From AP-15 sp963747735 (GTDB lineage: Bacteria > Pseudomonadota > Alphaproteobacteria > ATCC43930 > CGMCC-115725): DNA of 40,252 nucleotides. Positions 1 to 7,676 of the stretch are shown piece after piece. Location: contig CAVVGE010000013.1 of the NCBI GenBank assembly GCA_963747735.1, forward strand, positions 1 through 40,252. Direction: 5' to 3'. The notes below the pieces were generated by a model. That model worked only from the letters and a program-made list of their open reading frames with translations, was not told where the DNA came from and did not search any database. Numbering within the stretch: the first letter of the stretch is position 1; every line of letters starts with the position of its first letter. Made by a program: the position numbers and the translations under genes.

Positions 1-789
1 GTGCACCAGGATCAATGCCGAGGCTTCCAATTCGAGCGCGCGCTTAACGACCTCGCGCGGATAGACCGGGGTGTGGTCGATCGTGCCCTTCTGCTGGCGC
101 TCGTGCTTCAGCAGCACGTTCTTGCGGTCGAGAAAGAGGACGTGGAACTCCTCGACCTTGCCGTGCGCGATCTGGGCGGTGCAGTAATCAATCAGCTTGT
201 CCCATGAATTGACGACCGGCCGCTCCTGCAATTCGGCACGCATCAGCCTGAGCGCCGCCTCGCGCACCGATTTGACCGCGGCGATGCCGGCGAGGTTGAG
301 CCCGGCCTCGGCGAGTGCTGCGGGCTCCGCGCTCATCGTCTCGGCAAACCCGCCCAAATGCCCCAGCACCGCCTTGGCCAACGGCTTCACGTCGCCGCGC
401 TGCAAGGCGGCGAACAGGATTATTTCGAGAAGCTCGTAATCGGGCAATTTCTCGGCATCGGCGTCGAGAAAACGCTGACGCAGCCGGTTGCGGTGGCCGT
501 AGTAATGTGGGACGGCAGGCGCGCTCTCGGCGAATTGATGGCTGTTGCTGCCATATCGAGCGGGGGACGGATAGGGGGCCGAGCGTTCCCGGTCGGACGC
601 CGGGCCCTCGGTCCCGTAGATCTCGCGGCACAGCGTCCTGACACGGTCGCCGTCGCTTGCGTCGAACAGCCACACGCGCCGCTCCGGGTCCCAATCCCCA
701 CCGAGGGAGCGCGCGCGCGCCGGGAAATTGGGGTGATACGGGCTGTTGACGACAAGGCGGCCGTCCTCTTCGACGATCGTGAAGGGCAT
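1..789 (-). CDS. radC: RadC-family JAB-domain protein with extra N-terminal domain (cut by window edge)
   Basis: 263 residues are visible and the gene runs off the left edge without a stop. Residues about 1-60 form a small domain (NSPYHPNF, GGDWDPERRVWLFDA, REIYG) that is not part of ordinary RadC. Residues about 96-185 are the helix-hairpin-helix-like RadC part (HRNRLRQRF, LPDYELLEIIL). From about 188 the JAB/MPN metalloprotease-like domain begins and is cut at SALILVH, just before the expected NHPSGDP metal motif. RadC proteins have JAMM metal-site motifs, but their biochemical role is unsettled. The frame is open upstream of 789 without another ATG or GTG, so the ATG at 789 is the best start, although its ribosome site is weak. 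It lies 62 bases behind the enoyl-CoA hydratase stop on the same strand. Confidence 0.88.
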   Translation of the reverse strand, partial: MPFTIVEEDGRLVVNSPYHPNFPARARSLGGDWDPERRVWLFDASDGDRVRTLCREIYGTEGPASDRERSAPYPSPARYGSNSHQFAESAPAVPHYYGHRNRLRQRFLDADAEKLPDYELLEIILFAALQRGDVKPLAKAVLGHLGGFAETMSAEPAALAEAGLNLAGIAAVKSVREAALRLMRAELQERPVVNSWDKLIDYCTAQIAHGKVEEFHVLFLDRKNVLLKHERQQKGTIDHTPVYPREVVKRALELEASALILVH

Positions 790-851
790 CGAATGCGCGC
801 TCTGATAATCCCGCGCGGCGAGATTTGCATCGAAAGCGTCAAAATTGCGTC

Positions 852-1643
852 TTATCGGCTGCGACGCGCAGCGAGGCGAACGAGAGCGGCGCCGGCCAGG
901 CGGCCCGGCTCGCCGTTGTCGAACGCGCCGACAAAGGCGTCGATGCCGCGCGCGATCGCGGCCGAAAGAGACAATTCCTCCCAATCGAGGATCAGCGCCT
1001 TCTGAATACGGATCGCCCGCGGCCCGGCGGCGAGGATCGGGCGGGCGAGCTCGTCCACCGCCGCGTCGAGCTCGTCGGCCGGCGCCACCTGATCGACGAG
1101 CCCCCAAAGGAGCGCTTCGGCGGCATCGATCGGCTCGCCGGTCAGCAGCAATCGCCGGGCGCGACCGGCGCCGACGAGCCTCGGCAGCAGCGCCGCCTCG
1201 ACCACCGACGGAATGCCGATCGCGACTTCGGGCATGGCGAATTGCGAGCGCTCGCTGGCAACGCGCAGATCGCAGGCGGCGGCGAGCTCGAGCCCGGCGC
1301 CGAGCGCCCAGCCGTCGATGCGGGCGATGACCGGCACCGGCAGGCGGCGCATCGCGTCGCAGCAGTGATGGACGAGGGAGATGAACCGGCGTGCGCTCGC
1401 ATGGTCGAGGGCGGCGATCTCGCCGATGTCGGCGCCGCCGACAAAGGCCCGGCCGCCGGCGCCGGTCAGGATCGCGAGACGCAGCTCGGGGTCGTCGGCG
1501 AGCCCCGCCATCGCCGCAACGATCTCGCCCATCAGCGTCGCATTGAGGCTGTTGAGCTTCGCGGCATTGTCGATCGTCAGCCATGCCGTCCGGCCGCCCC
1601 CCGCACAGTCCCGATATTCGATTTGGAACCGGTTGGCAGACAT
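852..1643 (-). CDS. enoyl-CoA hydratase/isomerase family protein
   Basis: 263 residues, full length for a crotonase-fold enzyme that would hydrate or isomerise acyl-CoA thioesters in the cytoplasm. The oxyanion-hole motif GGADI is at about residues 69-73. The second loop GWALGAGLELAAACD (about 111-125) carries Glu119, and MPE carries Glu139. These match the two catalytic glutamates of classical enoyl-CoA hydratase, so hydratase activity is plausible, but the substrate cannot be read from sequence. It diverges from the PPOX gene at 1718 with 74 bases between the starts, so a shared promoter region is likely. It could serve beta-oxidation or the aromatic-acid pathways suggested elsewhere in the window. 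Confidence 0.93.
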   Translation of the reverse strand: MSANRFQIEYRDCAGGGRTAWLTIDNAAKLNSLNATLMGEIVAAMAGLADDPELRLAILTGAGGRAFVGGADIGEIAALDHASARRFISLVHHCCDAMRRLPVPVIARIDGWALGAGLELAAACDLRVASERSQFAMPEVAIGIPSVVEAALLPRLVGAGRARRLLLTGEPIDAAEALLWGLVDQVAPADELDAAVDELARPILAAGPRAIRIQKALILDWEELSLSAAIARGIDAFVGAFDNGEPGRLAGAALVRLAARRSR

Positions 1644-1717
1644 GCCTCTCCACTGTCCCCGATGGAGGTTTGGCGGTCGCTCGGGTATAGTGCTCCAAAC
1701 GGGCGGAGGAGGCGAGG

Positions 1718-2329
1718 GTGGACACGATCGAGAATGCGGGCCGGCTGCGCGAAATCTACGGTGAGCCGGGCGAGCGGGCGGTCAAGAAGCAGCTCGCCCA
1801 TCTCGACAAGCATGCCCGCAATTTCATCGCGCTGTCGCCGTTTTTGGTCGTGGCCTCCTCGGACCCGTCGGGCCGCTGCGACGCTTCGCCCAAGGGCGAC
1901 GCGCCGGGTTTTGTCCGGGTCATCGACGACACGACCTTGCTGATCCCCGACCGGCTCGGCAACAACCGCACCGACACGCTCGGCAACCTCTTGGCGCGAC
2001 CCGGCATCGGGCTGATCTTCTTCGTCCCCGGCATCCCCGAGACCTTGCGTGTCAACGGCCGCGCCAGCGTCACGGCCGATCCCGGATTGCTCGAACCCCT
2101 CGCGGTCAACGGCAAGGTGCCGCGCAGCGCGATCCTGGTTGCCGCCGAAGAGGTCTATTTCCACTGCGGCAAGGCGCTGATCCGCTCCGATCTGTGGAAC
2201 CCGCAAAAGCAACTCAAGCGCGGCGACTTTCCGCTGATCGGCCGGATTGTCGCCGAGCAGATCGGCGGCCTCGATGCCGCGGAGGCCGAACGCCAGACCG
2301 CCGAAAACTACCGCACCCGGCTCTACTGA
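1718..2329 (+). CDS. PPOX-class (pyridoxamine 5'-phosphate oxidase-like) FMN-dependent flavoprotein
   Basis: 203 residues starting at GTG 1718, with GGAGGA shortly upstream. The split-barrel flavin-binding fold is recognisable from FLVVASSDPSGRCDASPKGD near residues 42-61, IPDRLGNNRTDTLGNLL and the C-terminal FHCGKALIRSDLW. These match the MSMEG_1061-type FMN-dependent PPOX subfamily, whose members are predicted reductases or oxidases of small molecules. No substrate is assigned. It diverges from the enoyl-CoA hydratase and is followed by a repeat and a decayed gene, so it is probably monocistronic. Confidence 0.88.
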   Translation: MDTIENAGRLREIYGEPGERAVKKQLAHLDKHARNFIALSPFLVVASSDPSGRCDASPKGDAPGFVRVIDDTTLLIPDRLGNNRTDTLGNLLARPGIGLIFFVPGIPETLRVNGRASVTADPGLLEPLAVNGKVPRSAILVAAEEVYFHCGKALIRSDLWNPQKQLKRGDFPLIGRIVAEQIGGLDAAEAERQTAENYRTRLY

Positions 2330-2398
2330 GCCGCAACCTGCGGGATGCCAGCTTCCCGCTGGGCTCCCAAAAGAGCATTTGAAGACACTCAAAAACTT

Positions 2399-2520
2399 GT
2401 CATTCCGGGGCGCAGCATAGCTGCGAGCCCGGAACCCAGGCACACCGGATTGTGCCAATGGAGCGTACCTCGATGTTCATGGGTTCCGGGCCCGGCCCTT
2501 TGGGGCCGTCCCGGAATGAC
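2399..2520. repeat. nested palindromic intergenic repeat
   Basis: GTCATTCCGGG at 2399-2409 is the exact reverse complement of CCCGGAATGAC at 2510-2520. Inside it, CCCGGAACCCA at 2428-2438 pairs exactly with TGGGTTCCGGG at 2480-2490. The element could fold into one long hairpin. It resembles dispersed intergenic palindromes of alphaproteobacteria and lies between the PPOX stop and a broken GIY-YIG gene. Confidence 0.8.
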
Positions 2521-2544
2521 GAAGACCATTTCCGGCAGAGGGCC

Positions 2545-2700
2545 TGGGATCTGACGCATTACGTCTATCTTCTCGCCAGCCGCCGGCATGGCACGCTTTA
2601 TTTCGGCGTCACAAACGACCTCGTTCGCCGCGTGGCCGAGCACAAGGCCAAGGCCGTGCCCGGCTTCACCGCGAAGCTCGGCCCAGTAACGCGTGTAATG
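2545..2700 (+). pseudogene. truncated GIY-YIG endonuclease-like gene
   Basis: One frame encodes WDLTHYVYLLASRRHGTLYF followed by GVTNDLVRRVAEHKAKAVPG, the N-terminal half of the short single-domain GIY-YIG (YhbQ/UvrC-nuclease-like) family. The Y-V-Y and G-V-T elements and the Arg in NDLVRR are present. After GFTAK the similarity stops. The expected conserved segment with the catalytic Glu (LVWYE-like, AIAREKQ-like) is missing, and the frame runs into unrelated sequence antisense to livF. There is no clear start codon or ribosome site at the expected place. Such genes are typically near 90-100 residues, so about half is left. I infer a dead remnant, bordered on its left by the palindromic repeat. 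Confidence 0.75.
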
Positions 2701-2766
2701 CGGCACGTGCTTGCGGTGTGCCGCTCTCGCCGTCACGCCCGCACCCGGCCCCCTGCGCGGCCCCCG

Positions 2767-3474
2767 CTATACCGCGAGGAGGCGGTCGAGGAGGGCGCGA
2801 TCCTGGCGCAGCTCGGCGGCGGAGCCGGAATAGCGGACGGCACCCTTTTCGAGGACGTAGACGCGGTCGGCGAGGGCGAGGGCGAAATCGGCACCCTGCT
2901 CGGCCAACAGGATCGTCAGGCCCTGCGCCTTCAATTCGGCGATCTTGCCGCCGAGCATCTCGACGACGAGCGGGGCGAGGCCCTCGGACGGCTCGTCCAG
3001 CAGCAATAGCTGTGGGTTGCCCATCAGGGTGCGGGCGATGGTCAGCATCTGCTGCTCGCCGCCCGACAGAAACCCGCCGCGCTGGTCGCGCCGCTCGCGC
3101 AGCACCGGGAACAGGTCGCCCACCGCCTCGATCGTCCAGTGGCCGGGCCGATGCGCCGCCTGGGCGCCGACTTCGAGATTTTCGCGCACCGTCAATTCGG
3201 CGAAGATGCGCCGGTCTTCCGGGACAAAGCCGATGCCGGCGCGCGCGACCCGGTGCGGCGCCCAGCCGGTAATGTCACGGCCCTGCCACAGGACGCGGCC
3301 GCCCGACGGCGGGGTCAGCCCCATCACCGAGCGTATCGTCGTTGTCTTTCCGACACCATTGCGGCCGAGGAGGCAGACGCATTCGCCCTCGGCGATTTCG
3401 AGCGAAACGCCGAACAACACCCGGCTCAGGCCATAGGCGGTGTAGATGTCCTCGACCGCCAGCAATGCCGCCAT
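2767..3474 (-). CDS. livF: branched-chain amino-acid-type ABC transporter ATP-binding protein LivF
   Basis: 235 residues from ATG 3474 fit the usual LivF length; an in-frame TTG at 3498 would add eight residues. Walker A is GRNGVGKTT, the signature is LSGGEQQ, and Walker B with its catalytic Glu is LLLLDEPSEGLAP. The SEGLAP form and the ending LLDRLLAV are characteristic of LivF. It would pair with LivG to drive import through LivH/LivM. It is the last gene of the operon but is separated from livG by about 245 bases containing a perfect 23-bp inverted repeat, unlike the overlapping junctions upstream. Confidence 0.94.
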   Translation of the reverse strand: MAALLAVEDIYTAYGLSRVLFGVSLEIAEGECVCLLGRNGVGKTTTIRSVMGLTPPSGGRVLWQGRDITGWAPHRVARAGIGFVPEDRRIFAELTVRENLEVGAQAAHRPGHWTIEAVGDLFPVLRERRDQRGGFLSGGEQQMLTIARTLMGNPQLLLLDEPSEGLAPLVVEMLGGKIAELKAQGLTILLAEQGADFALALADRVYVLEKGAVRYSGSAAELRQDRALLDRLLAV

Positions 3475-3526
3475 CAGAGCTATATCTCGTTCGGCCAACT
3501 GGAGTGAGTGGCATCGCCCATCCGCG

Positions 3527-3654
3527 TTCCCGGCGAAAGCCGGGACCCACTTCTCCGCCGCTCCGCGCCGATTTCGCGATCGCGGCGGATCGGTCGATCG
3601 ACAAAGGCAGAGGCGGCGTCCGAGGCCGGCCTGGGTCCCGGCTTTCGCCGGGAA
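3527..3654. repeat. perfect 23-bp inverted repeat between livG and livF
   Basis: The arm at 3527-3549 (begins TTCCCGGCGAAAGCCGGG) is the exact reverse complement of the arm at 3632-3654, with an 82-base centre. Each arm also contains its own small dyad (CCCGGC...GCCGGG). The layout is that of a dispersed bacterial palindromic element. It sits inside the liv operon and may act as an mRNA stability or attenuation element between livG and livF. Confidence 0.82.
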
Positions 3655-3719
3655 AGCGGGAAGGGAACGTCCGGTTTAGACCGACGTGGACCAGAGAGAG
3701 TACTTGAAAGGTGCATGCG

Positions 3720-4454
3720 TCAATGCTGTCCCAGATAGACGCGGCGGACTTCGGGGTCGGCGCGCACCTCGGCAGGCGTGCCCTCGGCCAACAACCGGCC
3801 TTGATGCAGGACCGCGATCTTTTCGGCGATCGCGAACACGACTTCCATGTCGTGCTCGGTAAAGAGGAAAGTCAGCTCGCGCTCGGCGGCGATGCGCTGG
3901 AGGAGGCTCATCGTGTCGTGCGTCTCGGCCGGCGACATGCCGGCGGTCGGCTCGTCGAGGAGCAAGAGGTTCGGCTCGCTCGCCAAGGCGATGCCGAGCT
4001 CGATCTGCTTCTGGTTGCCGTAGCTGAGCGTGCCGGCAACCGTGCGCGCGGCGTCGCCGAGGCCGATCGAGACCAGCAGCTCCTCGGTTTCCTCGCGGTA
4101 GAAATCCTCGGAGCGCGACCAGAAATTATGGCCGCGCCGGTGATGCGCGATGAGCGCGGCCTGGATGTTCTCAAACACCGTCAGCTTGGCGAAGATGTTG
4201 GTGCGCTGAAACGAGCGGCCGACCCCCAAGCGGCAGATGCGGTGCGGTGGTGCCCCGGTGATGTCGCGGCCGTCGAGCAAGACCCGCCCGCCATCCGGGT
4301 GCAGATGACCGGTGATCAGGTTGAAAAAAGTCGATTTGCCGGCGCCGTTCGGGCCGATGACCGCGGCGATCTGCCGGGTTTCGACGGTGAGGCTGACGCC
4401 GCCGACGGCGACAAAGCCGGCAAACGACTTGCGCAGCTCGCGGACCTCAAGCAT
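3720..4454 (-). CDS. livG: branched-chain amino-acid-type ABC transporter ATP-binding protein LivG
   Basis: 244 residues, normal for LivG. Walker A is GPNGAGKST at about residues 34-42. The signature is LSYGNQKQIELGIAL, and LSYG in place of LSGG is usual in LivG. Walker B is LLLLDEPTAGMSP, and the H-loop is TEHDMEVVF. It is a cytoplasmic ATPase partner of LivF that energises the LivHM permease. Its ATG overlaps the livM stop by eight bases, so the two are co-translated. The ending VRRVYLGQH is typical of the family. Confidence 0.95.
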   Translation of the reverse strand: MLEVRELRKSFAGFVAVGGVSLTVETRQIAAVIGPNGAGKSTFFNLITGHLHPDGGRVLLDGRDITGAPPHRICRLGVGRSFQRTNIFAKLTVFENIQAALIAHHRRGHNFWSRSEDFYREETEELLVSIGLGDAARTVAGTLSYGNQKQIELGIALASEPNLLLLDEPTAGMSPAETHDTMSLLQRIAAERELTFLFTEHDMEVVFAIAEKIAVLHQGRLLAEGTPAEVRADPEVRRVYLGQH

Positions 4455-5442
4455 CGCGGCCCACGAGGCGGCGTCGAGCCGAGCGGTATCCGGCGACCAG
4501 GCCGCCGACGATGCCGCCCGGGAACACGAACAGCAGCACCAGGAGGATCGTGCCGAGCACGAACGGCCAGTATTGGGTGTAGTCGGTAATCTGCTGGTTG
4601 AGCCAAACGAGCGCCAAGGCGCCCACCGGCGGACCCCAGAAAAAGTTGATGCCGCCGAGGATCGCCATGATCACGACCTCGGCCGATTTCGACCAGAACA
4701 CGTAATCGGTGAAGACGCCGCGGCTGAAGATGCCGTAGAGCGCGCCGGCGAGCCCGGCAAAGCTGCCGGCGACGACAAACGCGGCGAGTTGATAGGCGCG
4801 CACGTTGAGCCCGATAAAGGCGGCGCGCTCGGGGTTGTCGCGGATCGTCGTCAGCATGCGGCCAAACGGCGAGCGCACGATCTTGTGCACGATCGCGAGC
4901 GACAGCCCGACCAGAACCAGGGTCAGGAGATAAAAGCGGGCGCCGATCGACAGGTCGCCGCAGCCCGGGATCGCCGACATCCAGTCGAGATGGGGATAAG
5001 GGATCTCGGGCAGCCCGTTGTCGCCGCCGGTCACGGCGTTCCACTTGTAGGCGATCGCCCAGATGATTTGCGAGAAGGCGAGCGTCAGCATCGCGAAGTA
5101 GAGCTTCATCAGACGCACGCAGAAAAAGCCCGAGACCAGGGCAAACAGCGCCGCGCCGAGCCCGGCCGCCGGGAACGCGATGACAAACGGCACCCCGTAG
5201 GTCTTCATCAGGATGCCGCAGACATAGGCGCCGACGCCGAAATACGCGACATGGCCAAAGGAGACGAGGCCGGTGGTGCCGAGCAACAGGTTGAGGCTGA
5301 CCGCAAAGAGCGCGTCGATCGCGATCTGCGCGGCGAGAAAGGTGTCGTAGCGGGTGCCGATCCACGGGACCGTGGACATGACGAAAAACACGATCAGCGT
5401 CCACGGGATGCGGCCGGCCATGACCGAGCGGCGCGCGCTCAT
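4447..5442 (-). CDS. livM: branched-chain amino-acid-type ABC transporter permease LivM
   Basis: 331 residues, very hydrophobic, with about eight to ten predicted membrane segments. The family motif GLVSFGHVAYFGVGAYVCG is near residues 59-77, and the conserved loop around SPFGRMLTTIRDNPERAAFIG is near 190-210 and likely contacts the ATPase. It forms the channel with LivH. Its start overlaps the livH stop as ATGA (5439-5442) and its end overlaps livG, which shows tight translational coupling. Confidence 0.94.
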   Translation of the reverse strand: MSARRSVMAGRIPWTLIVFFVMSTVPWIGTRYDTFLAAQIAIDALFAVSLNLLLGTTGLVSFGHVAYFGVGAYVCGILMKTYGVPFVIAFPAAGLGAALFALVSGFFCVRLMKLYFAMLTLAFSQIIWAIAYKWNAVTGGDNGLPEIPYPHLDWMSAIPGCGDLSIGARFYLLTLVLVGLSLAIVHKIVRSPFGRMLTTIRDNPERAAFIGLNVRAYQLAAFVVAGSFAGLAGALYGIFSRGVFTDYVFWSKSAEVVIMAILGGINFFWGPPVGALALVWLNQQITDYTQYWPFVLGTILLVLLFVFPGGIVGGLVAGYRSARRRLVGRDA

Positions 5443-6317
5443 ATCGGCCGGCCGAACAGGCCCCAGGGGCGGACGATCAGGATCACCGCCATCAGCGCAA
5501 ACACCGAGAACAGCGAAAAGCCGGGAAACACCAGGATACCGAACGACAATACCTGGCCATAGATGATCGAGCCCCAGAAGGTGCCCCAGATCGAGCCCAT
5601 GCCGCCGATCACCACGACGATAAAAGCCTGCACGATGATCAGCACGTCCATGCCCGGCACGATGCTTTGGATCGGCGTCACCAAAGCGCCCGAGAGCCCC
5701 GCGAGAAACGAGGCGACAACAAACATGCCGGTATAGATCGAGCCGACATTGGCGCCCAATGCATCGAGCATCTCGCGGTCATAGGCGGCCGCCCGCACCA
5801 TCCGCCCGGCGCCGGTATGGTTCAGCACGAGCCAGCCGGCAACCGCGATCGCCGGGCCGATCACCATGATGAAAATATTGTAGAGCGGCTGCGTCGTGCC
5901 AAAGAGCTGGATGCTGCCGGCCAGGCCAGGCGGCTGCGACACCGACAATTGCCCGGTGCCCCAGAGGAACTTGGCGACGTCGCCGAGGATCAGCACCAGC
6001 GCATAGGTGAACAACAGCTGGTAGAGCTCCTCGCGGCCGTAGAGCGACCGGAAGAACAGCCTTTCGACGACGGCGCCGAGAAGGGCGATCGCGAGCGCCG
6101 CGAACAACGCCGCCGGCCAGAACGCCCCGGCCGCCGGGTGCAGCCACTGCACCGCCTGCCAGGCGAGATAGGCGCCCAGCATGTAGAACGAGCCGTGCGC
6201 GAAGTTGATCACGCGCATGACCCCGAACACCAGCGACAGCCCCGAAGCGATCAGGAACAGGAACATCGCGGTGGTGAGGCCGCCCATGAATTGGCTGAAC
6301 AGGAACGAGGCCGACAC
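5439..6317 (-). CDS. livH: branched-chain amino-acid-type ABC transporter permease LivH
   Basis: 292 residues, a multi-spanning inner-membrane protein. The GTG start at 6317 is preceded by GGGAG. The LivH motif SGLSLVFGVMRVINFAHGSFYMLGAYLA is near residues 25-52 and the coupling-loop region AAAYDREMLDALGANVGSIY is near 175-195. It forms the translocation pore with LivM. It begins 50 bases after the upstream binding-protein gene and overlaps livM by four bases. The substrate could be branched-chain amino acids, short amides, urea or aromatic acids, since LivHM-type systems carry all of these. Confidence 0.93.
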   Translation of the reverse strand: MSASFLFSQFMGGLTTAMFLFLIASGLSLVFGVMRVINFAHGSFYMLGAYLAWQAVQWLHPAAGAFWPAALFAALAIALLGAVVERLFFRSLYGREELYQLLFTYALVLILGDVAKFLWGTGQLSVSQPPGLAGSIQLFGTTQPLYNIFIMVIGPAIAVAGWLVLNHTGAGRMVRAAAYDREMLDALGANVGSIYTGMFVVASFLAGLSGALVTPIQSIVPGMDVLIIVQAFIVVVIGGMGSIWGTFWGSIIYGQVLSFGILVFPGFSLFSVFALMAVILIVRPWGLFGRPI

Positions 6318-6367
6318 CGCCGTTCAATCTCCCACAGTTCCGGTACCGCCCGATCCCGATGCCGCCG

Positions 6368-7564
6368 TCAGTTGGTTGCCTGCGGCGGCAACAATTCCGG
6401 GTTCTTCATCACGGCAAACGGATAGGCCGCCTCTTTGACCATCACCGCCCAATATTGCGGCGACAGGGTCTCGTGCGATTTGACGGTGAACGTACGCTTG
6501 CCGACCGGCGTGTCGAAAGTGAGGCCGGGGAGCGCCTTGGCGACGTCGTCGCTCTTGGTGTCGCCGGCCTTCCTGATGCCGGCGGCGAGCGCATCGATCA
6601 ACTCATAGCCGACGATCGACCAGCCCGAGGCGTATTGCTCGTGGGTAAACGCCTTCAGATCGGCGATGAATTTCTTGTGCGCGGCCGGCTCGTTGCCGGT
6701 CCAGATCACCGGGTCGTAGCCATTGCCGATGATGCCGTAGGGATAGGCGTTGCCGAGCGCCCGGGCCTCGTCGGTGGTGCCGACATCGGCGCCGTCGACG
6801 ACGCGGTTCCCGACCGCCTTGAAGTAGCCGAGCGGCGTCGCCTCCTTGCTGAAGGTGACGAAATCGCCGGCAAACAGCGAGCAATGGATCGCATCCGGCT
6901 TTTTGCCCATCTGCGCGGTGATGAACGGGGTGAAGTTGGGCTCGCCCAGCTTAGGCCATTGCTGGTCGATGATCGCGATGTCCGGACGGAACTTTTTCAG
7001 GTTCCTGACAAACGCGGCTTCGACGTCGCGGCCATAAGCGTAATCGGGGGCGATCGTGGCGACGGTTTTTACGTTCTTCCAACGCGCCATCAGGGTTGCC
7101 CCGGAGAGCCCCTCGATATCGGTGTTCGTGGCAATGCGGAAGATGTACGGGTGAATGTGCTGCGGATCGGTCAGCATCATGGTTTCCGCGGCCGGCACGA
7201 CGAGGATGATCTTGTTCTCCTTGGCGACGGTCGAGACCGCCGGCGCCTCGGCCGAGGTCAGGGTGCCGACGAGGAAATCGACATTGTTTTTGAAGATAAG
7301 CTCGCGGGCGAGACGCACCGCCTCGTCGGCGCTGGCCTTGCTGTCGCGCGGCAACAGCTCGAGCTTGCGGCCGAGCACGCCGCCTTTGGCGTTGATCTCG
7401 GCGACCGCCATTTCGGCGCCTTTGAGGATCGGCTCGCCATAAACGGCGGTCGGGCCGGACAGCGGGATCGGAAAGCCGATCTTGATCGGCTCCGCCGCGA
7501 CCGCGGCAAACGGCATGCTCGCCGCGGCGGCGAGCAGCATCCCCAGCACGTGAGTCGAGCGCAT
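6368..7564 (-). CDS. Leu/Ile/Val-type ABC transporter substrate-binding protein (copy 1)
   Basis: 398 residues from ATG 7564, chosen because GGGAGGA lies five bases upstream; an in-frame start at 7597 lacks this. A signal peptide covers about 25 residues, ending near AVAAEP, so the mature protein is periplasmic. The periplasmic-binding fold follows with IGFPIPLSGPTAVYGEP, INAKGGVLGRKLELL, GTLTSAEAPAVS and YAYGRDVEAAF. It lies between a close paralogue upstream and livH downstream and should feed LivHMGF. The loop that normally touches ligand reads VPAAETMMLTDP here and APTSKSTILTDP in the paralogue, which suggests a different ligand. Confidence 0.93.
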   Translation of the reverse strand: MRSTHVLGMLLAAAASMPFAAVAAEPIKIGFPIPLSGPTAVYGEPILKGAEMAVAEINAKGGVLGRKLELLPRDSKASADEAVRLARELIFKNNVDFLVGTLTSAEAPAVSTVAKENKIILVVPAAETMMLTDPQHIHPYIFRIATNTDIEGLSGATLMARWKNVKTVATIAPDYAYGRDVEAAFVRNLKKFRPDIAIIDQQWPKLGEPNFTPFITAQMGKKPDAIHCSLFAGDFVTFSKEATPLGYFKAVGNRVVDGADVGTTDEARALGNAYPYGIIGNGYDPVIWTGNEPAAHKKFIADLKAFTHEQYASGWSIVGYELIDALAAGIRKAGDTKSDDVAKALPGLTFDTPVGKRTFTVKSHETLSPQYWAVMVKEAAYPFAVMKNPELLPPQATN

Positions 7565-7676
7565 CAAATCCTCCCGCAAGGCGGCGTCCGCGATCATGCG
7601 CGGACGCTCGGTTATCCTTGGCAGCGCCGATCGTTATCGCCGATCGATCTGCTGCAGTTCTGGTCTCGATGCCCCC

